The position numbers were made by a program, and so were the translations under genes. The notes beneath the pieces were generated by a model. The model was not told where the DNA came from and did not search any database. It saw nothing but the letters and a program-made list of their open reading frames with translations. 64,000 nucleotides of DNA, from the NCBI GenBank assembly GCA_003415625.1, contig PYIU01000007.1, positions 2,852,001 through 2,916,000 on the forward strand, written 5' to 3'. Below are positions 34,788 to 45,214 of the stretch, piece after piece; within the stretch, counting starts at the first letter, position 1, and every line of letters starts with the position of its first letter. This stretch comes from Aquanectria penicillioides (Eukaryota; Ascomycota; Sordariomycetes; Hypocreales; Nectriaceae).

Positions 34788-35976
34788 TTACAGAACAAGG
34801 CACTTCTTCTTGCTGCTGCTGCGGCTGCTGCGAGAGAGGAGAGCAGCACGGGTGGCGTGCTCGAACACCTCGCGGACGCCCTCGTTGGTCTTGGCAGAGC
34901 ACTCGAGGTACTTGTAGGCACCAATCTTCTTGCGGACCTCCTCACCCTAGATAGACGACGTGGTTAGTTGTGAATCTTGTCATCAGGACACCGCTTTCGC
35001 TGATACCAGGTGCCGGCCAGCTATGTGACACGTGCATTTATCCTGGGTGCCAGCGTGGGGTGGGTGTTTTTTGGAAGGGGAGGGAAAATTTACCTCCTCG
35101 GGGGAGACGGGCTTCTGGGAAGTCTTTCGGAGCTCCTCAATGATCTTCTGGTCGTATCGGAGATCCTTCTTGCAGCCGACGAGGATGATGGGGAGACCCT
35201 GGCAGAAGTGAAGAACCTCAGAGATCCACTATAGTTGGAGGCACGTGTCAGCTAAGGTTGCTTGATTGATGATGGGGGCCATTTTTGGGGGCGGAAGGAT
35301 GGCGCCGCATCAAGAGCAGCAAAAGGATGGATGCATACCTTCTCCTGAACGTTGTCGAGGGAATCGGGAGAGTCGACAGCGAAGCAGATCAGGATAACGT
35401 GCGAGTCGGGGTAGGACAGGGGTCGAAGACGGTCGTAATCCTCCTGGCCAGCAGTATCCCATAGGGCGAGCTCAACGTGCTTTCCATCGACCTCAACATC
35501 GGCGACGTAGTTCTCGAAGACAGTGGGGACGTAGACCTGCAGAGAGAGATGAGAGTCAGCGGGATCGATGGCAATAATGATTGTGAGGCGATGGCTGTGT
35601 TTGATGGGGGTGATGGAGTGAGGGTCTATCGCGAGTGCGTCGTCATGATGGTGCCGGGCGAGGTTCGACGGAACAGGCCGGGGGAAGACGTCGAGGCGGT
35701 CGAGCCAATTCTTACCTCGGGGAAAGTGCCCTTGGAGAAGACACTGGAGATGGGTTAGCGATTTGCATGATGGACGACGATGGCGAGGAGCCGGGGCGAG
35801 GGGAGGAAGCCCTCGCAGCGTTGAGGCCAGCATCCCGAGGCTGGACAGGCTGGGCTGGGCTGGGGCAACGGGGGACGCCGACGGGGGGTGTGGTTCAGGC
35901 CAACTCACATCAACAAGCAGGTCTTACCGCAGGCACCGTCGCCGACGATGACGAGCTTTCGGCGGATCTCAGCCAT
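34788..35976 (-). CDS. RHO1: Rho1 small GTPase
   Basis: Five exons in minus order (35909-35976, 35716-35743, 35339-35536, 35094-35228, 34788-34946) give 195 residues, the normal size. The introns, 165, 179, 110 and 147 nt, are longer than in neighbouring genes, and the second exon is only 28 nt. Motifs: P-loop GDGACGKT (12-19), effector region [27 protein letters not shown], the base-binding CKKD, and SAKTNEG. A polybasic stretch precedes the CaaX box CLVL, which predicts geranylgeranylation. Role by family: plasma-membrane switch that activates beta-1,3-glucan synthase and protein kinase C in cell-wall integrity and polarity. The start is the conserved [14 protein letters not shown]. The very long upstream spacer suggests an extended regulatory region. 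Confidence 0.97.
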
Positions 35977-38900
35977 GGCGTCTGTTTGAATGATTTGGAG
36001 GTGGGAAGATGGAGGTGGTCGGCGGCGAAGACGAAGGTTGAGTTGCGGTGCGTTGTGAGATTGGGACGCGAGCGGCGGCTGCGGGTCGTGGTGGATGGGA
36101 TGGGGGATGGAGAAGGAGGAGGAAAGTTGGACGCGGAAAGAGGACGTCAGAAGGGGGTTTGGTTTAGTTTAGGTCAGGGAGTGGGAAAGAGGGAAAGGGT
36201 AAAAAAGCTAAGGCAGGAGGACCAGGCAGGAAAAAAGGTACGAATAGGCAAGGAGCAAGGAGCAAGGAGCAACAAGGAGAAGGAGGGTCAAGGTGCCTGG
36301 GGGGGAGCCACTGCTGGGTGCTTGCTCGGAGTGCTAGGAGGTGCTAGGAGCCAGGTGCTGCTGGGTGCTGTGCTGGCTGGGCAGGTCCCTAGTCTGGAAG
36401 CGGTGGTCAGTGTAAGTTGAGGTGAGAGCCACAGCAGTGTGCCAGCGGTTAGATGCTAGCCCGAGTGCGCAGACCAGGTGCAAGGTGGTAATAACAACCG
36501 CACAGGTACTAAGAAGCCCCAATCGTTAGCTGGCCGAATAAAGTACCTCGGGTGGAGGCTATCGATGAGAGGTACCTGTCTCGATAATCCAGGCCTGAGG
36601 GGCTGGGTTCTGGCGCTGCCCGCTGGCGAATCGACAAGGAGCGGCGCCGTGATGCCGTGTACCTCTTGTGTGTCGTGTCGTGTCGGGGGGTCAGGTACCT
36701 GGCGGAAGAGTGGGCGGGGCCAGTGACGGGCGTTGAATTCGTACTGTGTTTTTTTTTTGCCCCCGTTGGTACGGTAGCAGCAGCCACGGAACAGCCAACC
36801 AGTTTTCTCAACGACGGATAGACAGTTGGGGCTGCGAGGACAGAATTGCCCGATCGGGACGCTTTCTGACGACAAAATAAACAATGTTAGCACCGTGTCC
36901 TGCGTCTCTCAGCGTGCATCAGCTCAGCCAGCAGCATTCGGCATTCGAATGCTGGAACCGAGTCGACGGGAGTGGAAAATGAGGCGACCCGACCCCAGCC
37001 TGGCGAGACCAGCCAGATAGCGATGCGAGACCGAGACAGACAGCGAATGGATGCACGATACGATGCGATACGGTGCAAGCGCGGTAGTGGACGTGTGCGC
37101 GACCGAGCCAGCGCCAACGCCAGAACCAGAGCATGAGCCAGAGCAAGAGCAAGAGCAAGAGCAAGAGCCAGGAAAGAGGCGCCCCGCCGCTTTGTTATTG
37201 CTGGGGCGTCGTGCTTTTTCCCTGTTTGGTGCGGGCTTCTCGGGGCGTTTGCGGCAGGCTGGGGGCTTGTGCTTGGGGCTTTTTAGGAGAGGGCAAGTAC
37301 CTTTATGCGTGTTGCACCACCGGAGCGGTACCTACGTGCTTTTGGCCACGACCTCGAAAGGGGGAGGGGCCGCGTAAATGAGATCCTGAGGCAGCCAATG
37401 GGCCTGTGCCTTTGAGAGCGTGTGTGTGCGTATGCGTTGCGTGTATGAGCGAGCTCGTGTGAGCGGTGGCAACTGTTTTCCACTGTTCACCGAGAAATTA
37501 GTGGGGTTGCCCCAGTGCGCGCACAGTGCTGTTCCAGGACCCCGGGGCTTGTACCTGGCCGCTGCTGCCACAAGACAAGGACGGCGAGCTGGTCGAGGAC
37601 GGCACGCCCAAAAAAAAAAAAAAAGCACGGAAAAAGGGTCCAGAGGTACCAACCTAAAATTACCGACCCTCCGCTAAAACCTTCTATGGCCGTTTGGCAG
37701 CTTGGGTGCTGGTGCGAAAGCCTGATTTATTACAAGTGGAGGCTGTGAAGGCAAAGCAATGCAAGCTGGACCTGGACCTAGACCTAGACCTAGACCTGGA
37801 CCTGGGCTGGTCAAAACACAATCCCAAGACTCGGTTATTCGGGGAAACAAACACAACAAGGTCGCTAAATGATGACTTTCTAGCCCTGCTCTTTGTTTTT
37901 CTGCGGGTGCGTGGTTGCGTGGTGCGTTGCGCGCGCTTGCTTGATGACGGCCGGGACGTTGCGGGGACCCAGTAATTAGCGGATGATGACGAGATGGATT
38001 CGACGGTGGAGAGAATTGGATCAACGGGCGAAGATTGAAGGGGCCAGCTGTGGTCGTTGCAGTGCAGTGCAGCGCAGCGTAGTGCAGTGCAGTGCTTTGC
38101 TTTGATTGATTGGTTTGATTTGAGGAATTCGTCAAAGGGCTCCTCTCTCTTTCACAAGCTGCTGTTCTCAGTGACTGACGCAGCATCCAGATCGGGTTTG
38201 CTTCTCTCTTCTCCCACTGGCCTTTTATATGTACCACGCTCGGATCCAGTCCAACCAGGCTCTCTCTCTCCCACTCTGCGGTCAGCATTAGGCGGACTGC
38301 TCAACAATCAGCAGTTTGGTCCTCCGGCAGTTGGGCTGGAATGGGTGCCTGCGGGTTCGGCACAGTCCTCGCTTGTCCTCTTGTCCTTTGGCTCCCACAG
38401 CCTCCGTCGCCGCCATCGTGGCCGTCTCGGCGTGAACGAGGCATCATTCTCGACCATATTCTTCCCCATCGGCGTGACGTGCAGCACTGGGGGCTATCAG
38501 TCCTTGATAGCCGGCCCACTAATCCACAGTCCTGATCTGGTCCTGCCCTCGCCAATTCAGCCAGTTCAGGCGAGGCGGTTCCAGTAATAAGTTTATGAGC
38601 CACCAGTCCTGCCCCGGCTTGGTCTTGTTCACGAATCCATGAGTCTAGCTCCATGGTTCCGGGGCTGAAACCGTGGCTCAGCTTGTGTCATTCGGACAGG
38701 ACGACACTAACTAATGCCCCATACCATCCACCACCACCACCACCACCACTGCTGCCATCATCCATCATCAGCATCCGATTCGAACGTCTCCGTACAAGTG
38801 ACGTGCGTGCTCCGACCTGTCCAGCTGCTGCGGTGCTTTGAGGGGGGATGGGGGCCCTGGAAAGAAGGATCTCGCCTCTGTAAAGATTTCCTGCCAGGAT

Positions 38901-40692
38901 CGTCTGGGTGCTACCAACAGGCGTTCGTCGGCGGCCATGGCACGCAAGGGGACGGGCTGATTTACTCGGTGTTTGATGTTTACAACCGACCCTGCTTCTG
39001 CCTCAATACGTGGTTGCGCGCTGTCTCTATCTGACCTCCCTCGATCTTGGTGATTCATTCGATCTTGGTGATTCATCAACGGTCATGAAGGATGTGAAGC
39101 CCTGCCTCTGCCTGGCTGCTTATTACTGCCGCCTGCATGGCTTCCTCTTTTGACGTCGCTTACTCCATCGTCTGGCCGTTCGTCTCCGGCTCCAACCAAG
39201 CTTTCCCTCGACTCTCCCATCGGGGCCCACGTCCCCGTTTGGCAGTGATCTCGGGCTCTATTCTAGCGCCCCAGAATAGGTCCGGAATACGTATGTGTCG
39301 TGCCAAATACGGAGCGGGTTACGTAGCGTAGCGCGCCCGACGATGTGAGGTGAGGTGATGCCGGCACAAGCTCTGGGCCCCTGCTCGTCCATCCATGCAT
39401 ACAGTCCTGGTCCTCACAGCAGGTGGCCACTCACGGAGAAGCCGTACCAGAGTCAAAGTCCTACACCCGACCGATTATCTAGGACTTGCCGTCCTCTGAA
39501 AGACCTACCATCGCATACAGGCACATGAGCCATGCCCAAGTCTGCCTCACAAAGCTCTCCCAGATTGGTTCGGAACCGCCTCGAGAACGCACAATGCCGA
39601 ATGAGACCCGGCCTGACGTTTGTCTCACTTTCCCTCTCCCCATCCACTCCAGAGCCGCGCTCCCAACGCCGTACATCCGCTTACGAAGGGTGGCTCAGGT
39701 ACGATGCAAATACCCTGCCAAGCTGAAATTCCCCATTTCCCATCGCCATTTGATCAAGTCAATCCCCATCGTACGTAACCCTGCCGCCGTGTTCTCGGCC
39801 TTTGACGGAGATCCGTCCCGATCTGGAGGCCGTTCGCTAGACCAGCGCAGGCACGTGCTTATCTCTTGGTCCGGCGTTCTGCTACAAAACCGCCGTCTCG
39901 TCTGGTACGCTGCCAAGGACGAAGCATTGGCAGGGTTGGTGCAGACATCAGGTGTCATTCGCTTGATCTCGTTGCTTTTTTCCCGGAGCACAAGCTACGA
40001 CCTGCTCTTCCTGTGCCTCGAGAACCCAATGTGAATGGCCACGGCGCCCGGTTCTGATACTGATTTCCATGGTTTCCGGGAGTTTCAACATTTCCCCCGG
40101 TGCGACTCCAACAGTCCCCTTGGTGATGAGGCACAGCCAATGCGCGGCCGATGGCGATGACGCTTGCTGGGGTGATGCTTCACCTTTAATTAGAGCTTCA
40201 TCTCGATAATTGACTGATGGATGAGCACAAATAACGAGAACTGGCCAAGTCCGGAACCGTTCCCTGTGTTGACAATAAAAAAAGAATAAACAAAAGTGGC
40301 GAAAATGATGTGTGCTTCCAGATCAACCAGAGGTGACTTGTCGAAACGGCAATTCAAGTTCACTTGAATCATGGCTATCAGCACCAGCCAATTGAAGGAC
40401 CTCATTCCCAATTTCGTCGTTGGAAGTGAAGCTATCACGACTTCCATGCTGCATGTGGAGTCATGCGAGTACAGTGCGCAGGACAGTCTGAAAACAAGGC
40501 TCGCACTCACCACCAGTACCAGAGCGGCAACTTCCGTTAGTGGCAGACGAGAATTTCCACGGGCCGTTCGCTCCACCACGAAATCCATCACCACGCCCTC
40601 GCGACAGCTCGGCGCCAGCATCTCAATCCCACCCAATGAGTTGCTAGAGCACACGAATCCCCCCAGTCACCTCCTGCTCTTACCTTCCCAAT
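35977..40692. other. 4.7-kb spacer upstream of RHO1 and MRPL40
   Basis: RHO1 (left, minus) and MRPL40 (right, plus) diverge from here. Purine-rich sequence follows the RHO1 start to about 36250. Short direct repeats: AGCAAGGAGCAAGGAGCA at about 36251-36270, GAGCAAGAGCAAGAGCAAG at about 37140-37165 and GCAGTGCAGTGCAG at about 38059-38095. No frame looks like a gene; 40190-40654 (minus) is open but has no coding character. Confidence 0.45.
37768..37803 (+). repeat. Hexamer repeat (A/G)GACCT, six units
   Basis: Six consecutive 6-bp units, two GGACCT, three AGACCT and one GGACCT. It resembles neither the fungal telomere repeat TTAGGG nor its complement CCCTAA. Confidence 0.85.
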
Positions 40693-41891
40693 ATGCAGAA
40701 GCTTGCCAAGCGGGTCGCCCAGGCCCAGCGCCAGGCTGGGAAGCGTTCGCAAAAACGAGTCAACTCCGAGATGCAAAACTACAAGCTTCGAAACCGACAT
40801 GCCCTCCGAAGTGCCGTCACCGAGGTCCGCCAGAACCTCCTCGATGCTCGCGAGTCCCGCAGACAAGATTGGGAGATGGGCCCCATTGCCCCAAGCGCGA
40901 CCTGGGCTTCAATGGATACGGCATGTTCGCTGAGGGTGTCCGAACCGACTGGTCCAACTACGGCCTCTATTCGCCCCGTCCCGAGCTAGTTCAGAAGAGA
41001 TGTGCCTGGGCTGGTGGCGTCAAGATGCTCAACCTTGCGGTCCAGGATCGTGTGGTCATCATGGACGGCCCCGACAAGGGCAAGATTGACCGCATCAAGT
41101 CCATCAACCTCCAGACTGGCCATGTGACGCTCGAGACACATCACCGAGTGCGTCCCCTTGCTTTTCAAACGGATAGCCATGCTAACAATTCACCATAGGC
41201 AATCTCTACCGGAATGTTTGGCAACGACAGCCGCTCCCAGTCCATGCCCCTCTCGATTGGCTCCATCCGCCTCGTCTACCCCATCACCAACCCCGAGACT
41301 GGCGAGACCAAGGACACCATCATCAACCAGCTCAAGGGCGTTCCCCCGAACATGAAGTCCCCCAACATGACCTATGACCGATGGGAGCACGGAAAGAAGT
41401 GGGATCGCGTCGTCCCAGGAATCAACGTTGTTATTCCCTGGCCCGAGGCACAGGCTCCCGAATACCAGACCTACGCTGCCGACACTGTTCGTGAAACCGT
41501 CGAGGACCGAACTTTCTACTACAACCTTCTTTCTCCCCCAATGCCCGAGCAGGTCTTGGACGAGCTCCGAAACAAGTACTCCAAGTTCAGAACCCGCCAC
41601 GAGAACTGGTACGTCCAGAAGAAGGAGGCCATGGAGGCCAACGAGAAGGCTCGCGAGGAATCGGCCCTGTCGATGCAGACCCCTCTTCAGGAGTTCCACG
41701 CCATGCAGCGCGAGCTCCGTGCTACCTGCGGCGAGCCCGAGCTCACCGACGAGATGTTGGAGAAGCTGGGTTCCATCATTGCTCAGAAGAAGGAAGCTGC
41801 TCTCAAGAGCGCCGGTGTGTCAGAGGTTGGTACTTCCAAGGAGTCATCGATACCCTCCGAGTCAACGACGCCTCCTACGGCTTCGCAATAA
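40693..41891 (+). CDS. MRPL40: Mitochondrial ribosomal protein uL24m (Mrpl40), frame broken by one base
   Basis: Exon 1 is 40693-41147, the intron 41148-41198 (51 nt, branch CTAAC), and exon 2 41199-41891. Exon 1 is 455 nt, so the frame does not close. Up to 40892 it reads MQKLAKRVAQAQRQAGKRSQ through EMGPIAP. From 40893 the conserved continuation KRDLGFNGYGMFAEG sits in another frame. The switch is at a run of four C (40889-40892), and one more C would restore a protein of 382 residues. Downstream is a KOW motif (VQDRVVIMDGPDKGKIDRIK), then the long fungal extension ending in a Ser/Thr-rich tail. Role by family: large-subunit protein of the mitochondrial ribosome. The gene should be needed for respiration and codon use is intact on both sides, so an assembly error is more likely than loss. 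Confidence 0.9.
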
Positions 41892-42633
41892 ACCGCCGGA
41901 TGCCCCCGGGGAAGTGCTTGACGACTACGGATGTACCAGGAGAGGTACAACCATGTGTAATTATATGTGTGCAACAACCATGTACATCACGAGGCGCAAA
42001 AATAGACGCAATAGTTCCAATCCATGGCTCGCTCTCTTCGATGATCTACTTGTGAACTAACTGATGAGTGCCTAGGCGGCTCTATGATATACAATGCTTC
42101 CGCCATTAATGATTCAGGTTCTGTTTTCCCTTGAAATACAACTCAAAGTACAAACTAGGTGCGGAGCTGGTACAATCGCCACCTTGCTGAGAAAAGAAAT
42201 ATGTGAGCGATGCCCGCCCTGAGCGGGCTTGCAAAGGTCAATGTGTAGGGTAGGTGCGACAACAATTGATGAAAAACGGGGAGAGAAATAAGAGGAGAGG
42301 TCAAGAGACATGCAAATGCAGGCATGGATGGTGCGACAGTTTACTCGGTTGCAGTGAGTGAAGCGAGGGTAGGGCTTACTACCGCGCATGGTTGGTGGTT
42401 GGTGTTGAGCGATGGATGAATGTGCATTTTCTCACACCTGACTTTACCTCACCTGGACAACAGCATAACAAACGCCCCGATACCAACTGCTTCCTTTTCT
42501 GGGTCTACTCAACTCGAGTTTTGAAGAGTTTGCTTCTGGCTACCGAGCAGACAGTCTGACCAGCCATAGCCGTTGTACCGAGGTGTCCTCACTATCGGTG
42601 AGCCAGTCCGGCTGAACGGAGGGAGGCGGTTAC
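41892..42633. other. Spacer at the edge of the gene-poor region
   Basis: Downstream of MRPL40 and before the first copy of the small paralogous family. No gene seen. Confidence 0.5.
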
Positions 42634-42913
42634 TCAAAGTTTGGCAATTTCCTGGGGCATTTGAAGATTTGACTCGTGGGAATCAGCGCCGCCAGATTCC
42701 GCGTCCATGGAAGCCTGCATCAGACGTTCTTGGACGAGCGACGAGGTGTCATAGATGTATGGCGCGAGCATGGAGCTTGCGGCTTGGGTCCTGACCGTAT
42801 CCCGTCAGCTCAATCCTACCCGCAGACCAATTTCTTTCTTCAAGAAAGAAGTATGGAACATACTGCGTGTGGCCGCCGTCGGCTTGTTCAAGTTGAGATG
42901 CGTACGAGTCCAT
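42634..42913 (-). CDS. FIYDTSS-family small protein, copy A
   Basis: The two exons in minus order are 42864-42913 (50 nt, ending CA before donor GTATGT) and 42634-42790; the 73-nt intron has branch CTGAC and acceptor CAG. They give 68 residues. It starts MDSYASQLEQADGGHTQ; the core is SSMLAPYIYDTSSLVQERLM, with one residue more than the other copies after SSL. The end is QEIAKL, a tripeptide of the peroxisomal PTS1 type. A TATA box (TATAAGTA, 43063-43070, minus strand) lies about 150 bp upstream of the ATG. No known domain and no signal peptide. It is the first of four head-to-tail copies (42.6-49.3 kb). Support for coding is comparative: among the copies, core codons differ mostly at third positions. 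Confidence 0.6.
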
Positions 42914-44955
42914 TGCGGTGCATGTGACAGCGGGTGAGCCCGGACAGAATTCAAATGCCGTCACAGGAGAACGCGAGAGTGGCGAGGGGATATTGAGGGA
43001 AGGAATGAATTATGTGATATTCAAGATCCTTCTGGCGGAAAAGATCTGCAGTCTACGCGGCGTACTTATACTGCGAGTTGGGAGGGGTCTTTCCCTGCAC
43101 CTTAAAGGGTGCGGATGAGTCCTAGACTGAGCACATTGAGCTTGCGACGTCAGTTGCTAGTGCTAGCTCATAGTGAGAGAGGTAGGGTCGCACTCGGATG
43201 TTTCAAGATCGACGACGGATTGTGCCAAACACGGTGCACTGGTGGTATCATTGGGTGCGGACCTTGAAGACGACGGCTCTTACCAATTGCGCCGTTGGCG
43301 ACATGATGGCGACGTGGACCGGCTGAGACCTTTTCAGCAATTTCAGCCGCATCGCGATTCTCAGTCGATGGCACGCATGCATTGCTCGCGCGTTGGTAGT
43401 GTGGATGGCTATTGTCATCCGACAACTTGCTAGGATGCTCCTGGATTATGTGACACACGTGCGTCGCTTGAGACGATGCAAGGAACACGAAACTATTGGG
43501 CAATAAAGCAAGATATTCAAAGCCGGTGGTAGAAGATGGAAGAAGAGGTGTGTTAGATTCGATTGCCTGCATTTGTCGACTGGGATACCGACTCTCTCGG
43601 CCTGTTGGAGTTGTCATTGGCTGATTGCGTCTATTGCTCGCTGAATCATTGAATAATGCAGCGACTCCTAGGATGTCGCGTTGGGGCCTCGGGCTATGTG
43701 AGCCAATCGTTCCTCAAGGCTACCCGCATGCGAAAGCCTCCAAGTTAGCTATGAGATTACTGGTGGCTAATAACACTTAGCTTCCCTTACGTTGTCTTAC
43801 GCCTCAGGCATCAGAGGAAGTAAAAAAAGCTCGAAGGAACGTTGTGACAGCTCGTGTGGGTTGTAGAATAAGTAAAGAAGAGCAGACGCGCAAAGGCGAG
43901 ATTGGAGTGGTTGAAGCCGTGCTTGTCAACTCACGTCCCTTGCATCGAGGAAGCAGATGTTGACGAGCACAGCGGTGCCGGTGTAGCAAAAAGGAAATCA
44001 GGACTTGCGCCGATACCCTGATTTGCCCGGGTCCTGTGCACTGCCCCAAATACTGTGTAGTACTCCGAGAGTCTGGCTCGGAGCGTCCGAAATCGCATGC
44101 CCGGAGGCATGGCGTGGTATGAAACGTCATAAAGTACCCGCCTCTTTCCCATTGGATTCAGCCCCATGAGGACCTGAACGAATTGTGACATTGATTTGCT
44201 GCCCAACGATGTGACGAGCTGCCAGGCCGCATAGGTTCGGCATCATGTGGTGGCTAGTCGGGGATTAGGCTATGATCACGATTAGGCCCCAATCGAGCGG
44301 ATGGAACCGATAGACTTTATCACTTTCATCTCCTAATGTGACTACTCGAGGAGCCGTTGGACCACACTCGATGGCAGTTCCCGCGACGGGGCCGATGTTT
44401 CATCCGCTGCACCCCCACTTTCCCCCGAGTCCCGGACCTCCCCCGGGCCGGTCGTTCGCTGGCACGCCACGTCGCATCCCCAGACACGGGCTGCAGCTTC
44501 AACGCCAATCAGTTGGGTAAGCTGGACCCGACACGGTGGAAGGCTTCCTACACTTATGACGTCTGCTCCGACCTCAAGTAGATGCGGCTCAACTGTAAGC
44601 GAGAGTCAAGCGCTGAGCCTCTGCCATTTCTTACGCCGAGTAAACGCGAGGATAACCGCCGCTGGTGCTCGCCCGGCATCGCATCCTAGAGCAAGTACCG
44701 CTTGAGCCTGTTGCTGGCCAGCTATATTTGGTCTACCGCAGCTTGTTTCGATTCCTTTGCGAATATCGTGATGGTAGGCAAGCGCTCAATCTCTTGGTGA
44801 TATTTGAATACACATTTCTTGAACATAGTGTCAGCTAGTGTAAATGATGTTGAAGCCCTGGTTGTGTTAGCCTCACCCTTCTTTTAATCCGCGGTGTTGC
44901 CTGACAAGGCTTCACAGGTGCGAAGATGAGACACAAGGACGCACAAACGTAGGCT
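42914..44955. other. Spacer between copies A and B
   Basis: The copy A promoter lies at the left end. An open minus frame at 43168-43617 and a plus-strand end at 44460-44580 (reading CSFNANQLGKLDP and finishing CSDLK before TAG) look slightly protein-like, but I recognise neither. They may be relics. Confidence 0.35.
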
Positions 44956-45214
44956 TTAAATCTTGGGCTTTTCTGGATCCATGGCCTTTTTAATTTCTTT
45001 TGTTTCTGTCTTGGTGGAATATTTCACGTCCAAGGAGAGCTGTATGAGGCGGTCTTGGAGGGAGGAGGTATCGTAGATGAAGGGCGTTAGCATGAGACTT
45101 TTAGATTGTGTTATTTGTCTGGCACCGATCAGAGTGATGATACAAAAAGGGTTACGAATAAGAAATTGAATGCTTACTCTGCCTGGGTACTGGTGGAGGG
45201 TTGGGGGAGCTCAT
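44956..45214 (-). CDS. FIYDTSS-family small protein, copy B, apparent frame break
   Basis: The probable exons in minus order are 45178-45214 (MSSP start, donor GTAAGC) and 44956-45118 (acceptor GCCAG); the intron is 59 nt. Exon 2 reads ITQSKSLMLTPFIYDTSS, then LQDRLIQLSLDV, and ends EKPKI before TAA. The two exons total 200 nt and do not close a frame. One more C in the CCCCC run at 45203-45207 would close it, the same kind of lesion as in MRPL40 and NOP15. Otherwise the copy is a pseudogene or has another first exon. The promoter resembles that of copy A: TATAAG at 45344-45349 (minus) and the block GAAGGAATGA at 45268-45277. No known domain. Confidence 0.5.

Noticed and set aside
37768..37803. 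Interstitial telomere-like repeat
   Set aside because: The unit (A/G)GACCT does not match TTAGGG on either strand.
43168..43617. A fifth copy of the FIYDTSS family on the minus strand (MSPTAQL with a GTAAGA donor, then SSILK)
   Set aside because: The start and SSIL look similar, but the phases do not join and the FIYDTSS part itself is not readable. At best a decayed copy.
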